A stretch of 64,000 nucleotides of DNA from Chania fonticola_B (GTDB taxonomy: Bacteria; Pseudomonadota; Gammaproteobacteria; Enterobacterales; Enterobacteriaceae). The position numbers and the translations under genes were made by a program. The stretch is taken from the NCBI RefSeq assembly GCF_048537545.1, contig NZ_CP183218.1; one strand, given 5' to 3'. Numbering within the stretch: position 1 is the stretch's first letter; each line of letters starts with the position of its first letter. The notes under the pieces are model-generated. The model was given only the letters and a program-made list of their open reading frames with translations. It made no database searches and was not told where the DNA came from. Positions 52,059-61,147 of the stretch are shown piece by piece.

Positions 52059-53600
52059 ATGAGAGAGAAGATGGCGATAAATACCCTAGCCACCTCCGCA
52101 ACGGTGGCCGTGATTGGTGCTGGAACCATGGGGATCGGTATTGCCCAGGTAGCCGCTGCGGCAGGGCATCAGGTCAAGCTGTTCGATATCGCCCTGCCCG
52201 CCGCCTCCCGCGCGCTGGAACAGCTCGAGCAACGCCTACGCAAACGGGTCGAGGCAGGTAAAGCCGATGCCCACAGCACCGAAACCCTGCTGGGACATAT
52301 TCAGTTGACTGGCTCGTTGAGCGATCTGGCCGACTGCAGCCTGGTGATCGAAGCGGTGGCGGAAAAGCTGGCGATCAAACAGAGCCTTTTTCGCGATCTG
52401 GAGGCGATATGCTCCACCGATACGCTGTTTGCCAGCAATACCTCTTCACTCTCTATTACCGCCATCGCTAGCGCGCTTCAGCACCCGCAGCGCATGGCGG
52501 GCCTGCACTTCTTCAACCCGGCTCCGCTAATGATACTGGTGGAGATCGTCGGAGGGCTGGAAACCAGCCCGGAAACGCTGAGCTGCCTGCAAGTCTTGGC
52601 TCAGCATTGGGGTAAACACAGCGTCGTGTGCCGTTCTACGCCAGGCTTTATCGTCAACCGCGTAGCCCGACCTTTCTACGGCGAAACCCTGCGCGCGCTG
52701 GAAGAACAGATTGCCGATCCGGCCACCCTTGACGCCGTACTGCGTGATGCCGGTGGTTTCGCCATGGGACCATTGCAACTAACCGACCTTATCGGTCAAG
52801 ACGTCAACTATGCCGTCACCGAGTCGGTCTATCACGCTTTCTATCAGGACAGCCGTTTTACTCCTTCGCTGGTGCAACAGGAACTGGTGGCTGCCGGGCA
52901 TTTGGGCCGCAAGAGTGGCCGGGGTTTCTACCGCTATGGCAGTGAGCAGGCCGTACCGTCAGCAACTTTTGCTTCGGCGGTAACGGCTGACTTGCCTCAT
53001 TCCGTCACGTTGCACGGCGACTGGTCGGCCATCGGTGAGTTTGCACAGTTGCTGACGGGAAATGCGGCGGCGATCAAACATTCTGGCCAGACCAGTCCGT
53101 TTGCGCGGGTCGATGAAATTACATTTATGTTAACAAATGGTAAAACGGCAAGCCAAGTCGCCGAAGAAATCGGATCGCCCGTGGTTCTGTTCGACCTGTC
53201 CGTCAACTATCAGCACGCCCCCGTTATCGCCATCAGCAGCGCCGAGCAGAACGCGGTGCCGCACACGGCCAAGGTCATCCGCCTGCTGCAATCGCTGGGT
53301 AAACAGGTGATCCACCTGCCTGATTATCCGGGCCTGCTGGTGATGCGCACCGTCGCCATGCTGGCTAATGAAGCCCTGGACGTGGTGAATAAAGGCGTGG
53401 CCAACGCCGCCGATACCGACGATGCCATGCGGTTTGGCGTCAACTACCCGCAAGGTCCGTTGGCTTGGGGCAGCAAGCTCGGTTGGCAACAAATTCTCAC
53501 CACGCTGGAAAACCTGCAACGTTATTACGCGGAACCCCGCTATCGCCCAATGCCGCTGCTGCGCCGTTATGCCGCCCATTATTCAGGAGCCAAATGCTGA
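52059..53600 (+). CDS. paaH: 3-hydroxyadipyl-CoA dehydrogenase PaaH
   Basis: A 513-residue NAD-dependent dehydrogenase, longer than E. coli PaaH (475) because of insertions in the middle and C-terminal domains. The Rossmann motif is VIGAGTMGIGIAQVAAAAGH; SSLSITAIASALQHP and LHFFNPAPLMILVEIVGG surround the catalytic histidine; a second 3HCDH domain follows (GLLVMRTVAMLANEALDVV). It starts 2 bases after paaG; its stop overlaps the paaI start. Confidence 0.95.
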   Translation: MREKMAINTLATSATVAVIGAGTMGIGIAQVAAAAGHQVKLFDIALPAASRALEQLEQRLRKRVEAGKADAHSTETLLGHIQLTGSLSDLADCSLVIEAVAEKLAIKQSLFRDLEAICSTDTLFASNTSSLSITAIASALQHPQRMAGLHFFNPAPLMILVEIVGGLETSPETLSCLQVLAQHWGKHSVVCRSTPGFIVNRVARPFYGETLRALEEQIADPATLDAVLRDAGGFAMGPLQLTDLIGQDVNYAVTESVYHAFYQDSRFTPSLVQQELVAAGHLGRKSGRGFYRYGSEQAVPSATFASAVTADLPHSVTLHGDWSAIGEFAQLLTGNAAAIKHSGQTSPFARVDEITFMLTNGKTASQVAEEIGSPVVLFDLSVNYQHAPVIAISSAEQNAVPHTAKVIRLLQSLGKQVIHLPDYPGLLVMRTVAMLANEALDVVNKGVANAADTDDAMRFGVNYPQGPLAWGSKLGWQQILTTLENLQRYYAEPRYRPMPLLRRYAAHYSGAKC

Positions 53601-54040
53601 TGAATGCCAACACTCCCCGCGCGCTGGCCCAGCGTTGCGCCGAACAGATGTTTAGCCAAGATACCTGCGCACAGGCAATGGATATGCGCATCGATGCCGT
53701 GGATGCCGGCATGGCCAAAGTCAGCATGACCGTCGGCCCACAGATGCTCAATGGCCACCAGACCTGTCACGGTGGCCAACTGTTCAGCCTGGCAGATACC
53801 GCCTTTGCTTATGCCTGCAACAGTCAGGGGCTGGCGGCGGTCGCTTCTGGCTGCACCATCGATTTTATCCGCCCTGCACTGGCAGGCGATCGTCTAACCG
53901 CATGCGCGGAAGTGCGCCATCAGGGTAAAACCACCGGATTATACGACGTTGAGATCGTTAACCAACTGGGGAAAACCGTCGCCTGGTTCCGTGGCCGCGC
54001 CCATCGGTTGGGCCACAGCATTTTGGGAGAGCAGCCATGA
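53600..54040 (+). CDS. paaI: hydroxyphenylacetyl-CoA thioesterase PaaI
   Basis: A 146-residue hotdog-fold thioesterase (E. coli 140) that removes dead-end CoA esters. The core NGHQTCHGGQLFSLADTAFA and CTIDFIRPALAGDRLTACAE are close to E. coli. The ATG at 53600 overlaps the paaH stop (TGATG); an ATG two codons earlier at 53594 has better spacing to AGGAG and may be used instead. Confidence 0.94.
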   Translation: MNANTPRALAQRCAEQMFSQDTCAQAMDMRIDAVDAGMAKVSMTVGPQMLNGHQTCHGGQLFSLADTAFAYACNSQGLAAVASGCTIDFIRPALAGDRLTACAEVRHQGKTTGLYDVEIVNQLGKTVAWFRGRAHRLGHSILGEQP

Positions 54041-55242
54041 ACCAGGCCTTTATTTGCGACGGCGTCCGCACGCCGATTGGCCGTTACGGCGGCGCACTGG
54101 CAAACGTGCGGGCTGACGATTTAGCTGCCCTACCGCTGCGTGCTCTGCTAGAGCGCCACCCTAATGTGGATTGGTCGCGGGTGGATGACGTGATCCTCGG
54201 CTGCGCCAATCAGGCCGGGGAAGACAACCGTAATCTGGCCCGTATGGCGGCGCTGCTGGCCGGGCTGCCGCAAAACGTTTCCGGTACCACCATCAACCGG
54301 CTATGCGGCTCAGGGTTGGATGCGTTGGCGATGGCGGCCCGCAGCATCAAGGCCGGAGAGGCCAGCCTGGTCCTGGCCGGAGGGGCCGAATCCATGACCA
54401 GAGCCCCGCTGGTAATGGGCAAGGCGGACAGCGCGTTCAGCCGCCAGGCACAGCTGTTTGACACCACTATCGGCTGGCGGTTTGTTAACCCACTGATGCA
54501 TGAAGCTTTCGGTACCGACTCCATGCCGGAAACCGCCGAAAACGTCGCGGCACAGTTTGGCATCAGCCGTGCCGATCAGGATGCCTTTGCCCTGCGCAGC
54601 CAGCAGCGCACCGCTCTGGCACAACAGCGGGGGATCCTGGCACAGGAAATTATCCCGGTGAGCCTCAGCGGCAAAAAAGGGGCCATTACTCAGTTCAGCG
54701 AAGACGAACATCCGCGTGCAGAAACCACGTTGGAGCAGCTGCAAAAACTGAAAACACCGTTCCGTCAGCCGGGCTGTATCACGGCTGGTAATGCCTCTGG
54801 CGTCAACGACGGTGCGGCGGCGCTGATTGTCGCTTCCGAAGCCATGGCCCTGCAGCAAGGTCTGACGCCACGGGCACGCATTGTCGCCACCGCCACCTGC
54901 GGCGTGGAGCCACGATTGATGGGGATCGGCCCGCTGCCCGCGACCCGCAAAGTCCTGGAAATCGCCGGATTAAGCCTGGCTCAGATGGACGTCATTGAAC
55001 TTAACGAAGCATTCGCCGCACAGGCGTTGGCGGTGTTGCGCCAGCTTGGTCTGCAGGATGATGCCGAACGGGTCAATCCCAACGGGGGTGCCATCGCGCT
55101 TGGCCATCCATTGGGCATGAGCGGTGCGCGCCTGGCGCTGGCCGCCCTGTTTGAGCTGGAACGTCGCGCTGGCCGCTACGCACTGTGCACCATGTGCATT
55201 GGCGTCGGTCAGGGCATTGCCATGATTATTGAGCGTGTCTAA
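54037..55242 (+). CDS. paaJ: beta-ketoadipyl-CoA / 3-oxo-5,6-dehydrosuberyl-CoA thiolase PaaJ
   Basis: A 401-residue type II thiolase (E. coli 401) that acts twice in the pathway, giving acetyl-CoA and finally succinyl-CoA. Catalytic residues are in TINRLCGSGLDALAMA, NPNGGAIALGHPLGMSGARL and CTMCIGVGQG. The ATGA overlap of 4 bases with paaI indicates translational coupling. Confidence 0.96.
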   Translation: MNQAFICDGVRTPIGRYGGALANVRADDLAALPLRALLERHPNVDWSRVDDVILGCANQAGEDNRNLARMAALLAGLPQNVSGTTINRLCGSGLDALAMAARSIKAGEASLVLAGGAESMTRAPLVMGKADSAFSRQAQLFDTTIGWRFVNPLMHEAFGTDSMPETAENVAAQFGISRADQDAFALRSQQRTALAQQRGILAQEIIPVSLSGKKGAITQFSEDEHPRAETTLEQLQKLKTPFRQPGCITAGNASGVNDGAAALIVASEAMALQQGLTPRARIVATATCGVEPRLMGIGPLPATRKVLEIAGLSLAQMDVIELNEAFAAQALAVLRQLGLQDDAERVNPNGGAIALGHPLGMSGARLALAALFELERRAGRYALCTMCIGVGQGIAMIIERV

Positions 55243-55261
55243 CACCTGCGAGGCTAAAAAG

Positions 55262-56569
55262 ATGACTACAAATCCACGGCCCATCGACGCGATTGAATTT
55301 GCTTCACGCGACGAAATCGAAGCATTACAACTGGAACGCCTGCAATGGACCCTGCACCATGCCTACAACAACGTACCTATGTATCAGCGCAAGTTCGATC
55401 AGGCCGGCGTTCACCCGAGCGATCTGAAGCAACTGAGCGATCTGGCGTTGTTCCCCTACACCACCAAGCAGGATCTGCGTGACAACTATCCGTTCGACAC
55501 CTTTGCCGTGCCGATGGAACAGGTGGTACGCATTCATGCTTCATCTGGTACCACAGGCCGCCCGACGGTAGTCGGTTATACCCAGCGGGATATCGATAAC
55601 TGGGCCGATATTGTCGCCCGCTGCCTGCGCTCTGCCGGGGCCACGGCCAAAGACAAAATCCACGTTGCCTACGGTTACGGCCTGTTTACCGGCGGGCTGG
55701 GTGCACACTATGGCGCAGAACGCCTGGGTGCGACGGTGATCCCGATGTCCGGCGGCCAGACGGAGAAGCAGGTGCAGCTGATCCTGGATTTCAAACCCGA
55801 CGTGATCATGGTGACTCCATCCTACTGCCTGACGCTGATCGACGAGTTGGAACGCAAAATGGGCGGCGATGCACGCAACTGCTCCCTGCGTTTGGGCGTG
55901 TTTGGTGCAGAACCCTGGACAGAATCTCTACGCCATGAAATCGAGTCACGCATGGGGATCAAGGCACTGGATATCTACGGCCTTTCCGAAGTGATGGGGC
56001 CAGGCGTGGCGATGGAGTGTGCCGAAAGCGGCGGCGGCCCGACCATCTGGGAAGACCACTTCCTGCCAGAGATCATCAACCCGGAGACAGGCGCGACACA
56101 AACTGACGGCGAGCATGGCGAACTGGTTTTCACCACGCTGACCAAAGAGGCGCTACCGGTGATCCGCTATCGCACGCGCGACCTCACCCACCTAATGCCA
56201 GGGGATGCCCGCAACATGCGCCGGATGGGCAAAATCACCGGCCGTTCCGACGATATGCTGATCATTCGCGGCGTGAACGTGTTCCCGTCACAGGTGGAAG
56301 AACAGATTATGCAGTTCGAGCATCTGTCGCCGCATTATCAACTGCAGGTGAGCCGTGCCGGGCATCTGGATACCTTGGCGGTACGGGTGGAACTGAAAGA
56401 GTCGGCGCTTACGCTCAGCCACCAGCAGCGTTGCGATATCTGCCACCAACTGCGTCACCATATCAAATCGATAGTCGGGGTCAGCACCGACGTCAGCATT
56501 GCCAACTGTGGCGATATTCCACGTTCGGAAGGCAAGGCCCAGCGGGTGATCGATCTGCGACCACGGTGA
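55262..56569 (+). CDS. paaK: phenylacetate-CoA ligase PaaK
   Basis: A 435-residue AMP-forming ligase (E. coli 437) that activates phenylacetate, the first step. The adenylate motif is IHASSGTTGRPTVVGYTQRD; YGLSEVMGPGVAMEC and YRTRDLTHL, then KITGRSDDMLIIRGVNVFPS complete the ANL signatures. It ends the paaA-K operon. A palindromic element and an insertion sequence follow before paaX. Confidence 0.97.
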   Translation: MTTNPRPIDAIEFASRDEIEALQLERLQWTLHHAYNNVPMYQRKFDQAGVHPSDLKQLSDLALFPYTTKQDLRDNYPFDTFAVPMEQVVRIHASSGTTGRPTVVGYTQRDIDNWADIVARCLRSAGATAKDKIHVAYGYGLFTGGLGAHYGAERLGATVIPMSGGQTEKQVQLILDFKPDVIMVTPSYCLTLIDELERKMGGDARNCSLRLGVFGAEPWTESLRHEIESRMGIKALDIYGLSEVMGPGVAMECAESGGGPTIWEDHFLPEIINPETGATQTDGEHGELVFTTLTKEALPVIRYRTRDLTHLMPGDARNMRRMGKITGRSDDMLIIRGVNVFPSQVEEQIMQFEHLSPHYQLQVSRAGHLDTLAVRVELKESALTLSHQQRCDICHQLRHHIKSIVGVSTDVSIANCGDIPRSEGKAQRVIDLRPR

Positions 56570-56603
56570 TTTTTCCCCTCACCCTAACCCTCTCCCAAAG
56601 GAG

Positions 56604-56697
56604 AGGGGACCGATCGAGTGCGCTTGAAATTAGAGTGACTCACCTTAGATAGGGGACCGATCGAGTGTGTTTGAAATTAGAGTGATTCACCTTGGAT
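56604..56697. repeat. 47 bp tandem repeat, two copies
   Basis: Copies at 56604-56650 and 56651-56697 begin AGGGGACCGATCGAGTG and run through TTGAAATTAGAGTGA to CACCTT. They differ at four or five positions. They lie inside the palindromic element after paaK and are not coding. Confidence 0.85.
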
Positions 56698-56782
56698 GAG
56701 ATGAAGAGAAGCCCGAGTTTGCTGAGATTATCACTTTACTTCCAAACGAGCAGGGGCTATCAGCTCCCTCTCCCTGTGGGAG

Positions 56783-58067
56783 TGTACAGACCGGGGACAT
56801 GGTAGACAGGTGTTCAAGGACATGGTGAACACTTTTTAACATCCTTTACCCATGATGATCGACCTATTTCTCAGGTCGATCATCCCCACTTTCGTGCTGT
56901 ACCACCATATCTCGTAGTAGCCCTCTCCCTCACTTTCCTTCAGCCCGACATATTCACCGATAAAGGCCTTGCCCACTTTCAGACCCATCCCTTTCAGGCT
57001 TAGTTTTCCACTGACATCCACTTTCCTGACCAGGACCCCCTCGTCATACTCGGCTGCCGCCGGATTGCCATTGTATTGTCGCGATGAAGGCTGATAACGG
57101 GACGCTGGCACCGCCATTGACAGGGCTTCGTGTGGGCGTTCCAGGTTGTAGGTATCTCGCCAGGCGTCGAACACCTCCTGCAACTGCGCGGCATGGGTAA
57201 ACCACCGTCCCTGCAGGAGCTCTGCCTTCAGGCTGCGGTGGAAGCGCTCCAGCTTACCCTGAGTCTGAGGATGATAAGGCCGAGAGTGACCCACCCGGAT
57301 ACCCTGACGCATCAGCCACAGTTCCAGCGCGGTCCAACTGCCCGTCGTGTCGCCCCAGGGGGCACCATTATCCATGGTCATTCTCTCCGGCAAGCCATAA
57401 CGTTCGAACACCGCTATCAACTGTGACTGCACGGTGACACGTCGCTCGTCCGGGCAGTGCGCCAGACAGAGCGAGAAGCGCGAATGGTCATCCAGCAAGG
57501 TCAGCGGATGACAACGCCCTTCGGCGAAGGGGAAGTGGCCTTTAAAGTCCATCTGCCAGAGTCGGTTCGGGGCGTCATGTTCAAAGCGTCCGACGGTGGG
57601 CGCCGGTGACGGACCGCCCGGTAGCAGGTCATGGCGGCGCATGAGGTTATGCACGGTGCTGGCGGCCGGTAACGTATGCCCCTGCATCTCGAGCCACCGC
57701 TTGAGCTTGCGTGCGCCCCACATCGGATGGGCCAGGTGTGCAGCGCGGAGATGTTGGACAACGGTGTCAGAGGTTCTGCTGGGGGAATGGTGTGGCACTC
57801 GAGAACGTTCGTTCAGACCGGCGCGCCCATCAGAGTGCCAGCGATGTAACCACTTGTATGCGGTAGCAGGCGCTATGCCGAACTGACGGCATAGCGCACG
57901 GATATTAGCGCCTTCTTGCGAGGCGAAAAGCACAAACTCGGTACGTAATGACATGGCAGATCTCTCATCCCACGGCATAAGCAACTCCACTCAGAAGTAC
58001 TCATACCTATGTTGTAAGTGTCTACCATGTCCCCGAACAAGTGTTCATGATGTCCCCGGTCTGTACA
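56783..58067 (-). mobile_element. IS481-family insertion sequence between paaK and paaX
   Basis: A 1285 bp element whose ends are perfect 18 bp inverted repeats TGTACAGACCGGGGACAT, continuing with partly matched sub-repeats (GGACATGGTAGACA). It is flanked by a 5 bp target duplication GGGAG (56778-56782 and 58068-58072). It encodes one intact DDE transposase on the minus strand. It sits 81 bases before paaX and separates the regulator from the catabolic operon. Confidence 0.93.
56836..57978 (-). CDS. IS481-family transposase
   Basis: A 380-residue transposase. The N-terminal helix-turn-helix is SQEGANIRALCRQFGIAPAT followed by AYKWLHRW; the integrase core has the DDE residues in WQMDFKGHFPF, MTMDNGAPWG and QTQGKLERFHRSLKAEL; a C-terminal beta-rich tail ends at MGKGC. 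The ATG at 57978 has GGAG six bases before it; a GTG four codons upstream is less likely. The frame is intact, so the element may be active. Confidence 0.92.
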   Translation of the reverse strand: MPWDERSAMSLRTEFVLFASQEGANIRALCRQFGIAPATAYKWLHRWHSDGRAGLNERSRVPHHSPSRTSDTVVQHLRAAHLAHPMWGARKLKRWLEMQGHTLPAASTVHNLMRRHDLLPGGPSPAPTVGRFEHDAPNRLWQMDFKGHFPFAEGRCHPLTLLDDHSRFSLCLAHCPDERRVTVQSQLIAVFERYGLPERMTMDNGAPWGDTTGSWTALELWLMRQGIRVGHSRPYHPQTQGKLERFHRSLKAELLQGRWFTHAAQLQEVFDAWRDTYNLERPHEALSMAVPASRYQPSSRQYNGNPAAAEYDEGVLVRKVDVSGKLSLKGMGLKVGKAFIGEYVGLKESEGEGYYEIWWYSTKVGMIDLRNRSIIMGKGC

Positions 58068-58148
58068 GGGAGAGGGTTGGGGTGAGGGGCAAGCCTTTGT
58101 CGTTTATGCTAATGTCGTGTCTCAGCAAAGGCTTACCCAGGGAAAAAT

Positions 58149-59090
58149 ATGGAACATAAACTGGACGACTTTATCCGCCATGCGTTAAGTGCCCAACCGA
58201 TCAGCGGCACCTCGCTGATCATCTCACTCTACGGTGATGCGCTGAGCCATCGCGGTGGTGAGGTGTGGCTGGGCAGCTTGAGCGCACTGCTGGAAGCCCT
58301 GGGCTTCGGCGATCGTTTCGTGCGTACCTCGGTATTTCGTTTGCAAAAAGAGGGTTGGCTGGACGTAGAGAAGATCGGGCGGCGCAGCTATTACCGCGTT
58401 ACCGAACAGGGTATGCGCCAGTTTCGCCATGCCGAATCCAAAATCTACCTCAGCGAACAGCCACAGTGGGACGGCAAGTGGGAGCTACTGCTGTTGGAAA
58501 GTGCGGGAAAAACCGAGCGTGCACGGCTGAAAAAAGAGCTGGGCTGGCTGGGCTTTGGCCAGATCGCCAATAACCTGATGGCCGCCCCCACTCATGCGCA
58601 AACCGACGTCGCCGCCCTGCTCAGCGAGCTCAACGCCAGTGAACAGGTGATCTACTTCCGTGCCGACTATCCCTATAACCGTTCCGAACAGACGCTGCGC
58701 CAAATGGTCGCCAACTGCTGGTCGTTGAGCGAGGTAGCCGGTTACTACCATGAGTTTATCGTCTCCTTCCGCCCGTTGATGGCCCTGCTGCGCGAAGCCG
58801 ATGAGCAGGTACTGACGCCCCTGCGATGCTTTCAGATTAAGCTATTATTAATCCACTTTTTCCGCCGCGTGGTGTTGAAAGATCCTCTGCTGCCAGATGC
58901 CCTGTTACCCGCTCAATGGGAGGGCCAAATCGCCCGCAACCTGTGCATCAATATCTATCAGCGAGTGGATCGCGCCGCGACGGAATATGTCAGCGCTTTG
59001 GCAGAAACCTCCATCGGCACCTTACCTGCACCCAGTGCCGGTTACTATCGCCGCTTTGGCGGACTGCCGCGCGATCCCACTACATTTTGA
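58149..59090 (+). CDS. paaX: phenylacetate regulon repressor PaaX
   Basis: A 313-residue GntR-like repressor (E. coli 316) released by phenylacetyl-CoA. The N-terminal winged helix is SGTSLIISLYGDALSHRGGE, ALGFGDRFVRTSVFRLQKEG; the C-terminal PaaX domain follows (RADYPYNRSEQTLRQMVANC). AGGGA lies six bases before the ATG. The IS481-family element ends 81 bases upstream, so the native promoter may be displaced. paaY follows 12 bases later. Confidence 0.95.
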   Translation: MEHKLDDFIRHALSAQPISGTSLIISLYGDALSHRGGEVWLGSLSALLEALGFGDRFVRTSVFRLQKEGWLDVEKIGRRSYYRVTEQGMRQFRHAESKIYLSEQPQWDGKWELLLLESAGKTERARLKKELGWLGFGQIANNLMAAPTHAQTDVAALLSELNASEQVIYFRADYPYNRSEQTLRQMVANCWSLSEVAGYYHEFIVSFRPLMALLREADEQVLTPLRCFQIKLLLIHFFRRVVLKDPLLPDALLPAQWEGQIARNLCINIYQRVDRAATEYVSALAETSIGTLPAPSAGYYRRFGGLPRDPTTF

Positions 59091-59102
59091 GGAGTTTGCG
59101 CT

Positions 59103-59699
59103 ATGCCCGTGTATCAGATTGACGGCTTGACGCCGGTGGTCGATCCCAGCAGCTATGTTCACCCCACTGCGGTCCTGATTGGCGACGTGATTATCGGCAA
59201 AGGCGTCTACATCGGCCCCAATGCCAGCCTGCGCGGCGACTTTGGGCGCATTGTGGTCGAAGACGGTGCCAACGTGCAGGATAACTGCGTGATGCACGGC
59301 TTCCCGCTGCAGGACACGGTAGTGGAACAAGATGGGCATATCGGCCACAGCGCCATATTGCACGGCTGCCGCGTGCGCCGTAACACGATGATTGGCATGA
59401 ATGCCGTCATCATGGACGGTGCGGTCATTGGTGAGAACTCCATCGTCGGCGCGGGTTCCTTCGTCAAGGCCGCCGCGGAGATTGGCGCCAACCAACTGGT
59501 GATTGGCAGCCCGGCAAGGGTGATCCGCGAACTGACCGAACAGGAATTAGCCTGGAAACGCACTGGCACACTCCAGTATCAGGAGTTAGTCTTACGCTGC
59601 AAAAACAGCCTGAAAGAAGTGGCCCCTCTCTCTGAACCAGAGCCAGGCCGCCAACGTCTGAACTTCGGCGACCACATCATCCCCAAAAGCCAGCTTTAG
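59103..59699 (+). CDS. paaY: PaaY thioesterase (hexapeptide-repeat protein)
   Basis: A 198-residue left-handed beta-helix protein of the gamma-carbonic-anhydrase type (E. coli 196). Hexapeptide turns run from HPTAVLIGDVIIGKGVYIGP to GHSAILHGCRVRRNTMIGMN, with the metal-ligand-like histidines. PaaY hydrolyses inhibitory CoA intermediates of the pathway. It is co-transcribed with paaX and converges on the permease at a hairpin. Confidence 0.95.
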   Translation: MPVYQIDGLTPVVDPSSYVHPTAVLIGDVIIGKGVYIGPNASLRGDFGRIVVEDGANVQDNCVMHGFPLQDTVVEQDGHIGHSAILHGCRVRRNTMIGMNAVIMDGAVIGENSIVGAGSFVKAAAEIGANQLVIGSPARVIRELTEQELAWKRTGTLQYQELVLRCKNSLKEVAPLSEPEPGRQRLNFGDHIIPKSQL

Positions 59700-59704
59700 T
59701 GCTT

Positions 59705-59724
59705 GGCCGGGCCGCAGCCCGGTC
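59705..59724. terminator. bidirectional hairpin between paaY and the permease
   Basis: CCGGGC-CGCA-GCCCGG makes a GC-rich stem between two convergent stop codons. No long T-run is present. Confidence 0.6.
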
Positions 59725-59728
59725 AACA

Positions 59729-61132
59729 TTACTCCAAACTCTGTACCGGTGCTTCAGCTGCAACCGATGCCTGCCCTCGTCGACTGTAAAAATAGATGGC
59801 GACTAGCAGCGCGGTGAAGGGAATGCCAAACCACAGCGTCATTCTAAAGAAGTCCGTGAACAACGTGGTTATCATCAAGCCAGCCATCAGGAGCGCCCCC
59901 GCCAAGGTAAAGTAAGGATAACCCCACATGCGGAACTTGAGGTGCGTCTGCGTATGCTGGCGGCGGAAGAACAGGTGGGTAACAAAGATCATCAGCCAGG
60001 TGAAACAGGCACCGTACACCGAGATCGACATCATCACCGCGAACGATTGCTCTGGGGCGGCAATACTCAGCACGATAGAGACAATAATCCCCACGCAGGA
60101 GAGCGCCAACGCATTGACCGGAATCCCCCGTTTGCTAAGCCGCCCCAGCGCCGCCGGAGCCTGCCCGGCACGGGACAGTGAAAACATCATGCGGGTGGTG
60201 ATATACAGCTGGCTGTTCATGGCAGACAGTGCAGCAATCAGTACCACAAAGTTAAAGATCCCGGCGGCGGCAGGCAGATGGATCACGTTCATCGCCACCA
60301 GGAACGGGCTTTCACCAGTGCCAGACTGCCGCCACGGTACGATGGCCAGCATCAGCGCTATCGACATCATATAGAAGATAAACAGCCGCAGAATGGTGCC
60401 TTTAAACGCGCTTTTCACGGCAACCACCGGGTTTTTCGCTTCCCCTGCGGCAACCGCGATCATCTCAATACTCAGATAGCTGAATATCGATACGATCACC
60501 GCAAACCACATGCCTTTCACCCCGAACGGGAAGAAGCCACCGTTGTCGGTGAAGTTACGGATGCCGAAGGTCGGGTTAGCGGAAAACGCCAGGATGCCGA
60601 TGCCAATCATGATAAACGCTGAAATGGCCACCACCTTGACGGTAGAGAGGGCGTACTCCACCTGGCCAAAAGACTTGACCCCAACCACGTTGACGACGAT
60701 CACCGCCGCCGAGAACAACAGCACCCACGGCCAGATCGGCGTACCTGGGAACCAGAACTGCATATACATGCCGATGGCGGTCACCTCGGTGCCCACCGCC
60801 AACACCACGCAAGACCAATAGGAATAGCGCACCAGAAAGCCAAACAGCGGGCTGAGATAGAACTCTGCATAATCGCCGAACGATCCTGGGGTTGGGTGCT
60901 CGGAGGTCATTTCCGCCAGGCATCCCATCAGCAGCAGCGCAATCACCCCGCCGATGAAATAGCTCAGCAATACGCTTGGCCCAGCCATCTGGATCGCGTA
61001 AGCACTCCCCAGAAACAGGCCGGTACCAATGGCCCCACCGATCGCCAGCATCGACATCTGCCCGGCGGTCAGGTGCTTTTTCAGCCCATCCTGCCGCTGG
61101 GCGATAGCGTCAAAACGTTTCGCATCTTTCAT
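59729..61132 (-). CDS. amino acid permease (APC superfamily)
   Basis: A 467-residue transporter with about 12 membrane helices. The first helix has GGAIGTGLFLGSAYAIQMAG and loop residues CLAEMTSEHPTPGSFGDYAE, diagnostic of the amino-acid transporter (AAT) family with AroP, ProY, GabP. Substrate cannot be read from the sequence. It is the last gene of a formamidase-RidA-aminotransferase-permease operon, 15 bases after the aminotransferase, suggesting uptake of the substrate of those enzymes. Confidence 0.9.
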   Translation of the reverse strand: MKDAKRFDAIAQRQDGLKKHLTAGQMSMLAIGGAIGTGLFLGSAYAIQMAGPSVLLSYFIGGVIALLLMGCLAEMTSEHPTPGSFGDYAEFYLSPLFGFLVRYSYWSCVVLAVGTEVTAIGMYMQFWFPGTPIWPWVLLFSAAVIVVNVVGVKSFGQVEYALSTVKVVAISAFIMIGIGILAFSANPTFGIRNFTDNGGFFPFGVKGMWFAVIVSIFSYLSIEMIAVAAGEAKNPVVAVKSAFKGTILRLFIFYMMSIALMLAIVPWRQSGTGESPFLVAMNVIHLPAAAGIFNFVVLIAALSAMNSQLYITTRMMFSLSRAGQAPAALGRLSKRGIPVNALALSCVGIIVSIVLSIAAPEQSFAVMMSISVYGACFTWLMIFVTHLFFRRQHTQTHLKFRMWGYPYFTLAGALLMAGLMITTLFTDFFRMTLWFGIPFTALLVAIYFYSRRGQASVAAEAPVQSLE

Positions 61133-61147
61133 GGTTGCTCACCTTTT

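Larger units (their letters stand above)
56575..58089. repeat. MITE-like palindromic element, copy 2 (split by IS481-family element)
   Basis: Left end CCCCTCACCCTAACCCTCT (56575-56593) and right end AGAGGGTTGGGGTGAGGGG (58071-58089) match copy 1 at 14582-14741. Without the inserted element and one GGGAG copy the unit is about 225 bp. It is longer than copy 1 because it holds a 47 bp tandem duplication. Confidence 0.75.
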
